Of a stretch of DNA of 64,000 nt, positions 15,392-25,123 are shown one piece after another (the stretch's first letter is position 1; each line of letters starts with the position of its first letter). The position numbers and the translations under genes were made by a program. Under the pieces are notes generated by a model. The model searched no databases and was not told the origin of the DNA. It saw nothing but the letters and a program-made list of their open reading frames with translations. Source of the DNA: Streptomyces sp. CB01201 (GTDB taxonomy: Bacteria > Actinomycetota > Actinomycetes > Streptomycetales > Streptomycetaceae); the NCBI RefSeq assembly GCF_002803085.1, contig NZ_NNBJ01000003.1:337798-401797 (forward strand), read 5' to 3'.

Positions 15392-18300
15392 ATGTCGCAG
15401 TACCGCCAGGTGCCCGCCCAGGTAGACCTGCCCGCCCTTGAGCACGCCGTGCTCGACTTCTGGGAGCAGTCCAAGGTCTTCGCCAAGAGCCTCGAACAGT
15501 CCGAGGGCCGCCCGGAGTGGGTCTTCTACGAGGGCCCGCCCACCGCCAACGGCATGCCGGGCGCCCACCACATCGAGGCCCGCGTCTTCAAGGACGTCTT
15601 CCCCCGCTTCCGCACGATGCAGGGCTACCACGTGGCCCGCAAGGCCGGCTGGGACTGCCACGGCCTGCCCGTCGAGCTCGCGGTCGAGAAGGAGCTGGGC
15701 TTCAACGGCAAGAAGGACATCGAGGCGTACGGCATCGCCGAGTTCAACGCCAAGTGCCGCGAGTCCGTGACCCGGCACACCGACGCCTTCGCAGACCTCA
15801 CGACCCGCATGGGCTACTGGGTCGACCTGGACGACGCCTACCGCACCATGGACCCGCAGTACGTCGAGTCCGTGTGGTGGTCCCTGAAGGAGATCTTCAA
15901 CAAGGGCCTGCTCACCCAGGACCACCGTGTCGCCCCCTGGTGCCCGCGCTGCGGCACCGGCCTCTCGGACCACGAGCTGGCGCAGGGCTACGAGACGGTC
16001 GTCGACCCCTCGGTCTTCGTCCGCTTCCCGCTCACCGGCGGCCCGCTCGCGGGCGAGGCGGCCCTCCTGGTGTGGACGACGACCCCCTGGACCCTGGTGT
16101 CCAACACGGCGGTCGCGGCCCACCCCGAGGTCACCTACGTCGTGGCGACGAACGGCGAGGAGAAGCTCGTCGTCGCCGAGCCGCTCCTGGAGAAGGCCCT
16201 CGGCGAGGGCTGGGAGGCCACCGGCCAGTCGTTCACCGGCGCCGAGATGGAGCGCTGGACCTACCAGCGCCCGTTCGAGCTGGTGGAGTTCCCGAGCGCA
16301 GGCGAGGGAACCGAGGGACACAGCCCCGAGTCCGCGCACTACGTGGTGAACGCCGAGTACGTCACGACCGAGGACGGTACGGGTCTGGTCCACCAGGCCC
16401 CCGCCTTCGGCGCCGACGACCTCCTGGTCTGCAAGGCGTACGGGCTTCCGGTCGTGAACCCGGTCCGCCCCGACGGCACCTTCGAGGAGGACGTCCCGCT
16501 GGTCGGCGGCGTCTTCTTCAAGAAGGCCGACGAAAAGCTCACCGAGGACCTCAAGGAGCGCGGCCTCCTCTTCCGCCACGTCCCCTACGAGCACAGCTAC
16601 CCGCACTGCTGGCGCTGCCACACCGCGCTGCTCTACTACGCGCAGCCGTCCTGGTACATCCGCACCACCGCCGTCAAGGACGCGATGCTGCGGGAGAACG
16701 AGAAGACCAACTGGTTCCCGGAGTCGGTCAAGGAGGGCCGGTTCGGCGACTGGCTGAAGAACAACATCGACTGGGCGCTGTCCCGCAACCGCTACTGGGG
16801 CACCCCGCTGCCCATCTGGCGCTGCGAGGAGGGCCATCTGACCTGCGTGGGCTCGCGCGCCGAGCTGACCGAGCTGACCGGCACCGACCAGTCGGCCCTC
16901 GACCCGCACCGGCCGTTCATCGACGAGGTGACCTTCACCTGCACCGCCGAGGGCTGCTCGCTCGAAGCGGTGCGCGTGCCCGAGGTCATCGACGCCTGGT
17001 ACGACTCGGGCTCGATGCCGTTCGCGCAGTACGGCTACCCGCACCAGAACAAGGAGCTGTTCGAGAGCCGCTACCCGGCGCAGTTCATCTCCGAGGCCAT
17101 CGACCAGACCCGCGGCTGGTTCTACACGCTGATGGCGGTAGGCACCCTGGTCTTCGACAAGTCCAGTTACGAGAACGTGGTCTGCCTCGGCCACATCCTC
17201 GCCGAGGACGGCCGCAAGATGTCCAAGCACCTGGGCAACACCCTGGACCCGATCCCGCTGATGGACCAGCACGGCGCCGACGCGGTGCGCTGGTTCATGG
17301 CGGCCGGCGGCTCACCGTGGGCGGCCCGCCGGGTCGGCCACGGCACCATCCAGGAAGTGGTGCGCAAGACCCTGCTCACCTACTGGAACACGGTCGCCTT
17401 CCAGGCCCTGTACGCGCGTACGTCCGACTGGGCGCCGAGCGCGGCGGACCCGGCCCCGGCCGACCGCACGGTCCTGGACCGCTGGCTGCTCAGCGAGCTC
17501 AACTCCCTTGTGGGACAGGTGACTTCGGCCCTGGAGTCGTACGACACCCAGCGGGCCGGCAAGGCGCTGTCCTCCTTCGTGGACGACCTCTCCAACTGGT
17601 ACGTGCGCCGCTCGCGCCGCCGCTTCTGGCAGGGCGACAAGGCGGCCCTGCGCACCCTGCACGACGTGGTCGAGACGATCACGCGCCTGATGGCCCCGCT
17701 GACGCCGTTCATCGCCGAGCGGGTCTGGCAGGACATGGTCGTGCCGGTGACCCCGGACGCCCCGGAGTCGGTGCACCTCTCCACCTGGCCGACGGCGGAC
17801 GCCTCCGCGATCGACCCGGCGCTCTCGCAGCAGATGGCGTTGGTACGCCGTCTGGTGGAGCTGGGCCGGGCGACCCGGGCGGAGTCGGGCGTCAAGACTC
17901 GTCAGCCGCTGTCCCGGGCGCTGGTCGCGGTGGCGGGCTTCGAGGCCCTCTCTCCCGAGCTGCACGCGCAGATCACGGAGGAGCTGAACGTGTCGTCGCT
18001 CGCCTCGCTCTCCGAGGTGGGCGGCTCGCTGGTCGACACCACCGCGAAGGCGAACTTCCGGGCGCTCGGCAAGCGGTTCGGCAAGGGCGTCCAGGACGTG
18101 GCCAAGGCCGTGGCCGCGGCGGACGCGGCGGCCCTTTCGGCCTCGCTGCGGGACACCGGCGCGGCGGCGGTGGAGGTGAACGGCGAGCAGGTCTCGCTGG
18201 CTCCCGACGAGGTCATCATCACCGAGACCCCGCGCGAGGGCTGGTCGGTGGCCTCCGACTCCGGTGCGACGGTCGCCCTCGACCTGGAGATCACTCCGGA

Positions 18301-18565
18301 GCTGCGGCTCGCGGGCCTGGCCCGGGACGCGATCCGGCTGATCCAGGAGGCGCGCAAGAACAGCGGGCTCGATGTGGCGGACCGGATCGCGGTGCGCTGG
18401 GAGTCCGCCGACCCGGAGGTCTCCTCGGCCCTGTCGGCCCACGCGGCCCTGATCGCGGACGAGGTCCTGGCCACGGATTACGCCCCCGGCGCGGCGGACG
18501 CCTCCTACGGCTCGCCCTTCACGGACGAGCCCCTGTCCCTGACGTTCCGCCTCCGCAAGGTGTAG
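15392..18565 (+). CDS. ileS: isoleucyl-tRNA synthetase
   Basis: A 1057-residue class I aminoacyl-tRNA synthetase charging tRNA-Ile. The HIGH-like signature PPTANGMPGAHH is near residue 50 and KMSKH at about 608-612. Between them lies a long CP1 editing domain, and the tRNA-binding domain with RSRRRFWQ follows. Length is usual for the actinobacterial (eukaryote-like) form. The ATG follows GGAGG and lies directly after the T-box, so expression rises when charged tRNA-Ile is scarce. A strong terminator follows. Confidence 0.97.
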   Translation: MSQYRQVPAQVDLPALEHAVLDFWEQSKVFAKSLEQSEGRPEWVFYEGPPTANGMPGAHHIEARVFKDVFPRFRTMQGYHVARKAGWDCHGLPVELAVEKELGFNGKKDIEAYGIAEFNAKCRESVTRHTDAFADLTTRMGYWVDLDDAYRTMDPQYVESVWWSLKEIFNKGLLTQDHRVAPWCPRCGTGLSDHELAQGYETVVDPSVFVRFPLTGGPLAGEAALLVWTTTPWTLVSNTAVAAHPEVTYVVATNGEEKLVVAEPLLEKALGEGWEATGQSFTGAEMERWTYQRPFELVEFPSAGEGTEGHSPESAHYVVNAEYVTTEDGTGLVHQAPAFGADDLLVCKAYGLPVVNPVRPDGTFEEDVPLVGGVFFKKADEKLTEDLKERGLLFRHVPYEHSYPHCWRCHTALLYYAQPSWYIRTTAVKDAMLRENEKTNWFPESVKEGRFGDWLKNNIDWALSRNRYWGTPLPIWRCEEGHLTCVGSRAELTELTGTDQSALDPHRPFIDEVTFTCTAEGCSLEAVRVPEVIDAWYDSGSMPFAQYGYPHQNKELFESRYPAQFISEAIDQTRGWFYTLMAVGTLVFDKSSYENVVCLGHILAEDGRKMSKHLGNTLDPIPLMDQHGADAVRWFMAAGGSPWAARRVGHGTIQEVVRKTLLTYWNTVAFQALYARTSDWAPSAADPAPADRTVLDRWLLSELNSLVGQVTSALESYDTQRAGKALSSFVDDLSNWYVRRSRRRFWQGDKAALRTLHDVVETITRLMAPLTPFIAERVWQDMVVPVTPDAPESVHLSTWPTADASAIDPALSQQMALVRRLVELGRATRAESGVKTRQPLSRALVAVAGFEALSPELHAQITEELNVSSLASLSEVGGSLVDTTAKANFRALGKRFGKGVQDVAKAVAAADAAALSASLRDTGAAAVEVNGEQVSLAPDEVIITETPREGWSVASDSGATVALDLEITPELRLAGLARDAIRLIQEARKNSGLDVADRIAVRWESADPEVSSALSAHAALIADEVLATDYAPGAADASYGSPFTDEPLSLTFRLRKV

Positions 18566-18583
18566 CCCCGGCCGACGGTTGCG

Positions 18584-18617
18584 ACGGCCCGCCCCCACGA
18601 CCGTGGGGGCGGGCCGT
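18584..18617 (+). terminator. rho-independent-type terminator of ileS
   Basis: A perfect 15-bp GC-rich stem (ACGGCCCGCCCCCAC paired with its complement) with a GACC loop, followed by TGCTTTA. It starts 18 nt after the ileS stop. Confidence 0.85.
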
Positions 18618-18624
18618 TGCTTTA

Positions 18625-18860
18625 CCCCACCCCGCCCCTTCCCGAGACCCTCCGGGGGAATAGTGCGTCGACTGCGGACCGTACGTGGCTGGTCGCGCAG
18701 TTCCCCGCGCCCCTAAAGGCCTTGGCGCGGGCCCGCGTCGGGCATTTCAGCCCGTCCGGCGTTTGAGGACGAGCGCCGTTCAGGCGCGAACGGGGGTCTG
18801 GGGGCGGAGCCCCCAGGGGCACTTCACCCCCGGAGGGTCTCGGGAAGGGGCGGGGTGGGG
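18625..18860. mobile_element. 236-bp element with perfect 34-bp terminal inverted repeats
   Basis: Two exact inverted 34-nt arms (18625-18658 and 18827-18860; the left arm begins CCCCACCCCGCCCCTTCCCG) enclose 168 bp. Inside are one copy of the dispersed 20-mer GCGCAGTTCCCCGCGCCCCT (18695-18714) and a hairpin CTGGGGGCGGAGCCCCCAG (18798-18816) next to a CGTCCGGCGTTTGAGGACGA segment also found near 42700. No ORF fits inside. It lies exactly between the terminators of the convergent ileS and divIVA. A MITE-like insertion or a bidirectional transcription barrier are both possible; I see no clear target-site duplication. Confidence 0.6.
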
Positions 18861-18901
18861 GATTCCGCCCGCCGCAGGCGACCCGCGCGCCGGGTACGGC
18901 G

Positions 18902-18975
18902 AAGGGCCGGCACCGGGGGAACCCGGTACCGGCCCTTGCAGCCTGCCGACGGCTACGCGCGGGGCACGCGCGTAG
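18902..18975 (-). terminator. two tandem hairpins terminating the divIVA transcript
   Basis: The first structure met after the divIVA stop is CTACGCGCG/CGCGCGTAG (18953-18975, perfect 9-bp stem). Next is a 16-bp stem with one mismatch (18902-18917 with 18922-18937, GGAA loop) and an AAGGGCC/GGCCCTT base. Together they end the dcw transcript from the minus strand. Confidence 0.75.
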
Positions 18976-18981
18976 AGCCCG

Positions 18982-20157
18982 TCAGTTGTCGTCCTCGTCG
19001 ATCAGGAACCCGCGCATCGGCGAAGGCGCCTGCTGCATGGGCGAGGGCCCCTGCGGCCGCACCGGCGCCATCGGCTGGGTCATGGCCGGCGACATCTGCT
19101 GCTGGCCGCCGTAGGACGGCGCGCTCGGCATGGACGGCTGCCCGCCCATGGACGGCTGGCCACCCATCGGGTGCCCCATCGCACCGGCACCGGCCGAGGC
19201 CATGGAACCGCTCATCTGGGGAGCCGGCGGCAGCGACGCGGTCGCCGGGGTGCGCGGCGGCGCGAGCGAGTCGTCGGCCTGGGTCTCCAGCTGGCGCAGC
19301 TGGGACTCCAGGTAGGACTTCAGACGCGTACGGTACTCGCGCTCGAAGCCCCGCAGGTCCTCGACCTTGCGCTCAAGGGTGGCGCGGGCGGACTCCAGGG
19401 AGCCCATCGCGACACGGTGCTTTTCCTGCGCGTCCCGCTCCAGGGCGTCCGCCTTGGCACGGGCGTCGCGCTCCAGGCCCTCGGCGCGGGACCTGGCCTC
19501 GCCGACGATCTTGTTGGCCTCGGAACGGGCCTCCGCGATCGCCTGGTCGGCGGTCTGCTGCGCGAGGGAGAGCACACGGGCGGCGCTGTCGCCACCGGGC
19601 GCCTGGGCCGGCTGCCCCATCTGCGGACCGTGGCCGCCCATGGGGCCGCCCATCTGCTGGCCCATGGGGCCCTGGCCGAGCTGGTTCTGGCCCATGGGGC
19701 CCTGACCCAGCTGGTTCTGGGGGTGGTTCTGCTGGCCCATCGGACCCTGGCCCATGGGGCCCTGGCCCATCGGACCCTGGCCGTGCTGGCCCTGCGGGCC
19801 GTGGCCGCCGGGTCCCGCGGGCAGCTGCGGCGCGCCGCTGGGCAGCTGGGGCGGGCCCATCTGCGGCTGCTGCTGCTGGACCTGCGGCGGACCGGATATG
19901 GCGGCGGGCACGGGCGCGCCCGGGCCTCGGCCGTCCTGCGGCTCCTGCTTGCGCATGCCCTGCTGCTGCTGGTTCTGCGCGGCGGCACGGGTCGCGGCGG
20001 CCAGCTTGGCGCGCAGATCCTCGTTCTCGCGCAGCAGTCGCGTCAGCTCCGACTCGACCTCGTCGAGGAAGGCATCGACCTCGTCCTCGTCATAGCCTTC
20101 TCGGAGGCGGACGGTCGTGAACTGCTTGTTCCGCACGTCCTCGGGAGTCAGCGGCAT
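18982..20157 (-). CDS. divIVA: DivIVA (polar growth determinant, Wag31-type)
   Basis: A 391-residue coiled-coil protein that marks hyphal tips and directs apical wall synthesis in Streptomyces. The N-terminal membrane-binding DivIVA domain (1-60: LTPEDVRNKQFTTVRLREGY) and the central coiled coil (about 200-295) are separated by a long linker of Gln/Gly/Pro/Met repeats (units of GQGPM, about 115-190). A second Met/Pro/Gln-rich tail follows. The long linker is typical of Streptomyces and absent from Bacillus DivIVA. It ends the dcw operon, 49 nt after yggT. Confidence 0.96.
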   Translation of the reverse strand: MPLTPEDVRNKQFTTVRLREGYDEDEVDAFLDEVESELTRLLRENEDLRAKLAAATRAAAQNQQQQGMRKQEPQDGRGPGAPVPAAISGPPQVQQQQPQMGPPQLPSGAPQLPAGPGGHGPQGQHGQGPMGQGPMGQGPMGQQNHPQNQLGQGPMGQNQLGQGPMGQQMGGPMGGHGPQMGQPAQAPGGDSAARVLSLAQQTADQAIAEARSEANKIVGEARSRAEGLERDARAKADALERDAQEKHRVAMGSLESARATLERKVEDLRGFEREYRTRLKSYLESQLRQLETQADDSLAPPRTPATASLPPAPQMSGSMASAGAGAMGHPMGGQPSMGGQPSMPSAPSYGGQQQMSPAMTQPMAPVRPQGPSPMQQAPSPMRGFLIDEDDN

Positions 20158-20206
20158 CTCTTCTTCACCTCTACGTAGTCGTCGGCAGTCGGCAGGACCG
20201 AATCGT

Positions 20207-20491
20207 TCACAACCTGACCACGATGCTGATCAGGATGTAGACGATGATCATCAGAACGAAGAAGGACAGGTCGAGTGCCACGCCCCCGAGACGCAGCGGC
20301 GGAATGAACCGCCGCAGAAGCTTGAGCGGTGGATCGGTGACAGTGTAGGTGGCCTCAAGAATGACCACCATCGCCTTGCCGGGTTGCCATGAACGGGCGA
20401 ACTGGAAGACGTAGTCCATGACGAGCCGGAAGATCAGCACGATGAGGAAGCACATCAGCGCGATGTAGACCACCTGTAGTGCGACGCCCAT
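20207..20491 (-). CDS. YggT-family membrane protein
   Basis: A 94-residue protein with two hydrophobic segments (about 3-27 and 70-92) flanking the conserved cytoplasmic stretch TDPPLKLLRRFIPPLRLGG, the YggT signature. It is always found between sepF and divIVA in actinobacteria. A role in division or envelope maintenance is suggested by this context; the biochemical function is unknown. The ATG follows GGGAAGCGCGAG. Confidence 0.93.
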   Translation of the reverse strand: MGVALQVVYIALMCFLIVLIFRLVMDYVFQFARSWQPGKAMVVILEATYTVTDPPLKLLRRFIPPLRLGGVALDLSFFVLMIIVYILISIVVRL

Positions 20492-20563
20492 CTCGCGCTT
20501 CCCTCTCCCCTTGCATCAAAGCTCCGGCCTGTTGTCGGCCGGTTCGTTCCCGGTGTCGTGTTC

Positions 20564-21181
20564 TCAGCTCTGGTTGAAGAATCCGCCCTCTGCGATGCGG
20601 GCCTTGTCCTCCGCCGTGACATCGACGTTAGCAGGAGACAGCAGGAACACCTTCTGCGTCACCCGTTCAATGCTGCCGTGCAGGCCGAAGACCAGACCGG
20701 CGGCAAAGTCGACAAGTCGCTTCGCGTCGGTGTCGTCCATCTCGGTGAGATTCATGATCACCGGAGTGCCCTCGCGGAAGTGTTCCCCGATGGTACGGGC
20801 CTCGTTGTAGGTCCGCGGGTGCAGCGTGGTGATGCGGTACGGCTCCCGCTCGGACACAACCTTGGGCATGATCACCGGTGCGTTCTTCTCCAGGCTCGGA
20901 CGTTCAGGTGTGATGGACGCCACGGGTGCAATTCGTGCTGGACGTCCGCTTTCTACCGATAGCTGAACCGGTTCTCTCGGCGCTGGAGGCTGAGTTACTC
21001 GTACCGGTTCGTCCCGTTCGTCCTGGAGCGAGGACTGGTGCGGGGGCTGGTGCCGCCGACGGTCGCGCTCCGGTTCGGGCTCGGGTTCGAAATCGTCGTC
21101 GGGGTCGAATCCCCGGCCGTCGTACCCATCGTCCTCCACGAGGCCGAGGTAGACCGCCATCTTGCGCATCGCGCCGGCCAT
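20564..21181 (-). CDS. sepF: SepF cell-division protein
   Basis: A 205-residue FtsZ-anchoring protein. The N-terminal helix ([17 protein letters not shown]) is the membrane-binding amphipathic motif. An acidic, Pro-rich linker (about 20-95) leads to the C-terminal DUF552/SepF domain ([20 protein letters not shown], then [20 protein letters not shown]). It links FtsZ polymers to the membrane, and in actinobacteria, which lack FtsA, it is the main anchor. The ATG at the start of the amphipathic helix is chosen although the frame continues upstream. Confidence 0.95.
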   Translation of the reverse strand: MAGAMRKMAVYLGLVEDDGYDGRGFDPDDDFEPEPEPERDRRRHQPPHQSSLQDERDEPVRVTQPPAPREPVQLSVESGRPARIAPVASITPERPSLEKNAPVIMPKVVSEREPYRITTLHPRTYNEARTIGEHFREGTPVIMNLTEMDDTDAKRLVDFAAGLVFGLHGSIERVTQKVFLLSPANVDVTAEDKARIAEGGFFNQS

Positions 21182-21321
21182 GCTCAGATTCCTCCGCTCT
21201 GTGGTGGATCGCTCCGGTCGCCAACTGGCAGCGTCACCAAGGGCCCACGATCCACGCGGTCTGCCCACCGAAGAGTGGGAATGACCATATTTTCTGCTGT
21301 GGTCCGACTTGCTTCGCGACG

Positions 21322-22041
21322 TTACCCGAGCCGGGGTCGGTCTCCGAGCACCGCCGTTCCGACGCGTACATGTGTCGCTCCGGCCGCGACGGCCTCTTCG
21401 AGGTCCGCACTCATCCCTGCTGACACCATGTTCGCAGCCGGATGGTCCGCGCGCAGGCGGGATGAGAATTCCAGCAGCCGCTCGAAAGCCGCCCGTTGCC
21501 GGCCGGCGAATTCACCGGCCAGCGGTGCCACGGTCATCAGACCGTCGAGCCGCAGCCCCGGCGCCCCGGCGACCAGGTCCGCCAACTCCCCGATCCCGTC
21601 CGGGGCGACGCCTCCGCGTTCGCCCCGCTCGCCGGACTCCGCGTCGAGGGCGACCTGGATCAGACAGCCCAGTTCACGCTCGGCCCGGACGGCAGCGGTG
21701 GAGAGCGAGGCGATGAGCCGGGCCCGGTCGACCGACTGCACGGTGTCGGCGTAACCGGCCACCGAGCGCACCTTGTTCGTCTGGAGCTGGCCCACGAAGT
21801 GCCAGGTCAGATCGAGGTCGGCGCAGGCGGCGGCCTTGGGGGCGGCGTCCTGGTCGCGGTTCTCCGCGACCTCGCGCACGCCCAGTTCGTGCAGCAGCCG
21901 CACATCGCTCGCGGGATAGGTCTTGGTGACCACGATGAGGGTCACATCCGCCCGCGCGCGCCCGGCCGCGGCACACGCGGAGGCGATTCGCTCCTCCACC
22001 CGGGCCAGGTTCTTGGCGAGTTCGGTCTTGCGATCCGTCAT
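21322..22041 (-). CDS. yggS: YggS-family PLP homeostasis protein
   Basis: A 239-residue fold-type III PLP-binding protein (COG0325). The PLP lysine lies in [15 protein letters not shown] near residue 41. Other family marks are [16 protein letters not shown] and [20 protein letters not shown]. It buffers free pyridoxal phosphate and has no known enzymatic turnover. Its place between pgeF and sepF is conserved in Gram-positive dcw clusters (ylmE). Confidence 0.94.
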   Translation of the reverse strand: MTDRKTELAKNLARVEERIASACAAAGRARADVTLIVVTKTYPASDVRLLHELGVREVAENRDQDAAPKAAACADLDLTWHFVGQLQTNKVRSVAGYADTVQSVDRARLIASLSTAAVRAERELGCLIQVALDAESGERGERGGVAPDGIGELADLVAGAPGLRLDGLMTVAPLAGEFAGRQRAAFERLLEFSSRLRADHPAANMVSAGMSADLEEAVAAGATHVRVGTAVLGDRPRLG

Positions 22042-22047
22042 GAGTCG

Positions 22048-22755
22048 TCAGTCCAGCCAGACATATCCGGCGAGCCGCCCAGTGGTGCGGTCGCGGCGGT
22101 ACGAGAAGTGGTCGAGCGATTCGAGCGTGCAGACCGGCGAGGCCTCGATGTCGGTGACGCCGAGGGCGGCGAGTTGTGCGCGCACCCCCGCGGTCACGTC
22201 CACGGCGGGCGTTCCCCAACTGGTCTCGGACCAGGCGGCGGGCTCGGCCGCGGCGACCTCGGCCCGCATGGCCTCGGGCACTTCGTAGCAGCGGCCGCAG
22301 ACGGCGGGTCCGGTGCGGGCGACGATCCGGGCCGGGTCCGCGCCGAGCGAGACCATCGCCCCGACCGCGGCGGGCACCACGCCCGCCACCATTCCGGGCC
22401 GGCCCGCATGGGCCGCGCCCGCGACCCCCGCCACCGGGTCGGCGAGCAGCACCGGGGTGCAGTCGGCGGTGAGGACGGCGAGTGCGGTTCCCCGGCGGTC
22501 CGTCACCACCGCGTCCACCGCGGCCGGGTCGCCCGGCGCGAACGGGCCGTCGACGACGGCCACATCGCGCCCGTGCACCTGGTTCATCCAGACCACCCGG
22601 GCCGGGTCGAGCCCGAGCTTCCCGGCGGCGAGCTCGCGGTTGGCCCGTACCGAGGCGGGGTCGTCGCCGACCGCACCGCCGAGGTTGAGCTCCTCGTACG
22701 GAACGGCGCTCACCCCACCCCACCGGTCGGTGAAGGCGAAGTGCGCGCCGCTCAC
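22048..22755 (-). CDS. pgeF: PgeF/YlmD multicopper polyphenol oxidase-fold protein
   Basis: A 235-residue member of the DUF152 (laccase-like, YfiH) family. The metal-site motifs NQVHGRDV, TADCTPVLLAD, AAHAGRPGMV and CGRCYEVP are all present. E. coli YfiH hydrolyses peptidoglycan precursors with a wrong L-Ser residue, so a proofreading role in wall synthesis fits its place right after ftsZ. The start taken is the GTG with AGGGCA ahead; an in-frame GTG seven codons upstream is possible but has no good ribosome site. Confidence 0.88.
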   Translation of the reverse strand: MSGAHFAFTDRWGGVSAVPYEELNLGGAVGDDPASVRANRELAAGKLGLDPARVVWMNQVHGRDVAVVDGPFAPGDPAAVDAVVTDRRGTALAVLTADCTPVLLADPVAGVAGAAHAGRPGMVAGVVPAAVGAMVSLGADPARIVARTGPAVCGRCYEVPEAMRAEVAAAEPAAWSETSWGTPAVDVTAGVRAQLAALGVTDIEASPVCTLESLDHFSYRRDRTTGRLAGYVWLD

Positions 22756-22804
22756 ATTGCCCTGCTCTCGTATCACTTCAAGAGACCGCTTCGAAACGCT
22801 TCGC

Positions 22805-24016
22805 TCACTTGAGGAAGTCCGGCACGTCCAGCTCCTCGGCCTGGCTGTCCGGGTAGGGACGGGCCGTCGGAACGTGCGGCGGAGCCGCGGGGGCCTCGTT
22901 GACCGGGGCGGGCTCGACCGGAGCCGGCGCCGGGGCCGGGGTCTCCTCGCGGCTGCCGACGGTGCCGAGTCCGCCGAGCGGGCGGGACGCCTCGGACGGG
23001 CGCGAAGGGGCGGGCTCCTCGCGCTTGTTGGAGGCGCTGCCGAGCACGGTGTCCCGGCGGGCCGGCGGCTGGCCGCCGTCGAAGCCGGCCGCGATGACGG
23101 TGACGCGCACCTCGTCGCCGAGGGCGTCGTCGATGACCGCGCCGAAGATGATGTTCGCCTCGGGGTGGGCGGCCTCGCTGACCAGCTGGGCGGCCTCGTT
23201 GATCTCGAACAGGCCGAGGTCCGAGCCGCCGGAGATGGAGAGCAGCACACCGCGGGCGCCGTCGATGGACGCCTCAAGGAGCGGCGAGGAGATCGCCATC
23301 TCGGCGGCGGCCACCGCGCGGTCGTCGCCGCGGGCCGAGCCGATGCCCATGAGGGCCGAACCGGCTTCCGACATGACCGACTTGACGTCGGCGAAGTCGA
23401 GGTTGATGAGACCCGGCGTGGTGATCAGGTCCGTGATGCCCTGGACACCGCTGAGCAGCACCTGGTCCGCGGACTTGAACGCGTCCAGGACGCTGACCTG
23501 GCGGTCGGAGATGGACAGCAGCCGGTCGTTGGGGATGACGATGAGGGTGTCGACCTCTTCGCGGAGTTCGGCGATGCCGTCCTCCGCCTGGTTGGCGCGG
23601 CGCCGGCCCTCGAAGGTGAACGGGCGGGTGACCACGCCGATCGTCAGGGCGCCGAGCGAACGCGCGATGTTGGCCACGACGGGGGCGCCACCGGTGCCGG
23701 TGCCGCCACCTTCGCCTGCGGTGACGAAGACCATGTCGGCCCCCTTGAGGACCTCCTCGATCTCCTCACGGTGGTCTTCTGCCGCCTTGCGTCCGACTGC
23801 CGGGTTGGCTCCGGCCCCGAGGCCGCGGGTGAGTTCACGGCCGACGTCGAGCTTGACGTCGGCGTCGCTCATCAACAGTGCTTGTGCGTCAGTGTTGATC
23901 GCGATGAACTCGACGCCCTTGAGACCGACCTCGATCATTCGGTTGATGGCATTGACACCACCGCCGCCGACACCGATGACCTTGATGACTGCGAGGTAGT
24001 TCTGCGGTGCTGCCAC
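22805..24016 (-). CDS. ftsZ: FtsZ, tubulin-like division GTPase
   Basis: A 403-residue GTPase that polymerises into the Z-ring (sporulation ladders in Streptomyces). It shows [13 protein letters not shown], the tubulin signature [15 protein letters not shown] (about 102-116) and synergy-loop residues near [12 protein letters not shown] Pro/Ala-rich linker (about 320-385) leads to the C-terminal peptide ELDVPDFLK, which binds SepF and other partners. The frame is open 12 codons further, but the GTG directly before [12 protein letters not shown] is chosen because it matches the known streptomycete start and has AGAGG upstream. Confidence 0.97.
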   Translation of the reverse strand: MAAPQNYLAVIKVIGVGGGGVNAINRMIEVGLKGVEFIAINTDAQALLMSDADVKLDVGRELTRGLGAGANPAVGRKAAEDHREEIEEVLKGADMVFVTAGEGGGTGTGGAPVVANIARSLGALTIGVVTRPFTFEGRRRANQAEDGIAELREEVDTLIVIPNDRLLSISDRQVSVLDAFKSADQVLLSGVQGITDLITTPGLINLDFADVKSVMSEAGSALMGIGSARGDDRAVAAAEMAISSPLLEASIDGARGVLLSISGGSDLGLFEINEAAQLVSEAAHPEANIIFGAVIDDALGDEVRVTVIAAGFDGGQPPARRDTVLGSASNKREEPAPSRPSEASRPLGGLGTVGSREETPAPAPAPVEPAPVNEAPAAPPHVPTARPYPDSQAEELDVPDFLK

Positions 24017-24293
24017 GTCGAAGGCCTCTCGCCTCGAGTTACGGGTCGTCACTTCGCGGTTGCCGCAAGGTGACGACGAATGCCGATTGGGACGGTCCGT
24101 ATCGCCGACCCGAACCCTAACGTTGAAGTTTAGGGTTACCAGTGTGTCTGTTCGCTGGACTCTTCCGAACAGGACACTAAGTCGACAAGTGGCGCGCGTT
24201 CAACGAACACGCCGAACCTCCCGTTTTTCTTTTCACCCTATGTGATCACCCGTGTCGCTGACCAACCAGGGTGCTGGCCAGCGCAGATGTCCG
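24017..24293 (-). promoter_or_regulatory. ftsZ promoter region with WhiA-like GACAC sites
   Basis: This 277-nt gap after ftsQ is unusually AT-rich for the window. It holds GACAC on the minus strand (24144-24148) and again on the plus strand (24173-24177). WhiA binds this pentamer at ftsZ in Streptomyces. An 8-bp dyad AACCCTAA/TTAGGGTT (24113-24120 and 24130-24137) lies between them and the gene. Multiple ftsZ promoters in this gap, including sporulation-specific ones, are known in other streptomycetes; exact boxes were not assigned. Confidence 0.6.
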
Positions 24294-25100
24294 TCAACTA
24301 CCCGATACCGCAGGGGCGGTGGGGGCACTCACATCGAAGCGGACCGACTTCGGCCGCGCTTTCATCAGTGCACCGAGGGTACGTCCCTTCAGCTCACCCT
24401 CCTCGTCGCTTCCCCATCGAACGCTGCGGCCGCCGGTCAGCTCAAGGGTGACGGAGTCGTACGAGGAAATCTTGACCGACCGCGTCTCCTTGGCCACGGC
24501 GGACGGGAGTTCGCCCGTGATGCGCACCGCTTCGAGGACCAGCCGGTCGGCGCCGAAGCGGCGCAGACTCGGGGACTGGGAGACCGTCAATTCCAGCTGG
24601 GGGATGCCCTTCTGAGGCTGTGCGACCGTGGCGAAACGCACACCCTTCGCGTCCACTTCGTCGAACTTCGCACCGTTCTTCATGACCAGGACCGGCTTGC
24701 GTTCGGTCACTTTCAGACCGATCCCGTGCGGCCATGAACGAACCACTTCGACCGAGTCGATGCGCGGCAGCTTCTGTCGCAATCGCTCGCCGATCGCGTC
24801 CGTGTCGACGGAAATCAAGGGTGATCCGATCGGCACCGCGGCGACCGCCTCGACCTCACCGGTCGTCAGAACCCGTGTCCCCGTGGTCTTCACATGCTCC
24901 ACGCGCAGCCAGGTCGAGCCGTACAACAGCCAGATGACGCCCGATCCGAGCAGTACGGCGGCGACGGCGAGCACGAGGAGGCCGCGCCTGCGGGGCAGCC
25001 GGAAGCGGCGCCCGCGGGCGGGACGGGGGCCGGGCCGGCCGGACTTCGCGGACTTGTCGGTCCCTTTGCCACCGCGCTGGGCGGTCGCCTGTCCGGCCAC
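24294..25100 (-). CDS. ftsQ: FtsQ, divisome membrane protein
   Basis: A 268-residue bitopic protein: basic cytoplasmic N-terminus (1-37), one membrane helix (about 38-60), a POTRA domain (about 65-135, from LRVEHVKTTGTRVLTTGEVE) and the FtsQ/DivIB beta domain. It links FtsL/DivIC with the septal synthases. The start is GTG, 23 nt downstream of murG. Confidence 0.95.
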   Translation of the reverse strand: MAGQATAQRGGKGTDKSAKSGRPGPRPARGRRFRLPRRRGLLVLAVAAVLLGSGVIWLLYGSTWLRVEHVKTTGTRVLTTGEVEAVAAVPIGSPLISVDTDAIGERLRQKLPRIDSVEVVRSWPHGIGLKVTERKPVLVMKNGAKFDEVDAKGVRFATVAQPQKGIPQLELTVSQSPSLRRFGADRLVLEAVRITGELPSAVAKETRSVKISSYDSVTLELTGGRSVRWGSDEEGELKGRTLGALMKARPKSVRFDVSAPTAPAVSGS

Positions 25101-25123
25101 GGTCCCTGCCTTCCGTCAGTTGA

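Noticed and set aside
14826..17272. Large minus-strand frame across the T-box and ileS
   Set aside because: It mirrors ileS and runs through a conserved RNA element; no coding signature.
18625..18860. Insertion sequence or transposase remnant
   Set aside because: No coding sequence, DDE/HUH motif or target duplication was seen; only the inverted ends support mobility, so it is reported as MITE-like at most.
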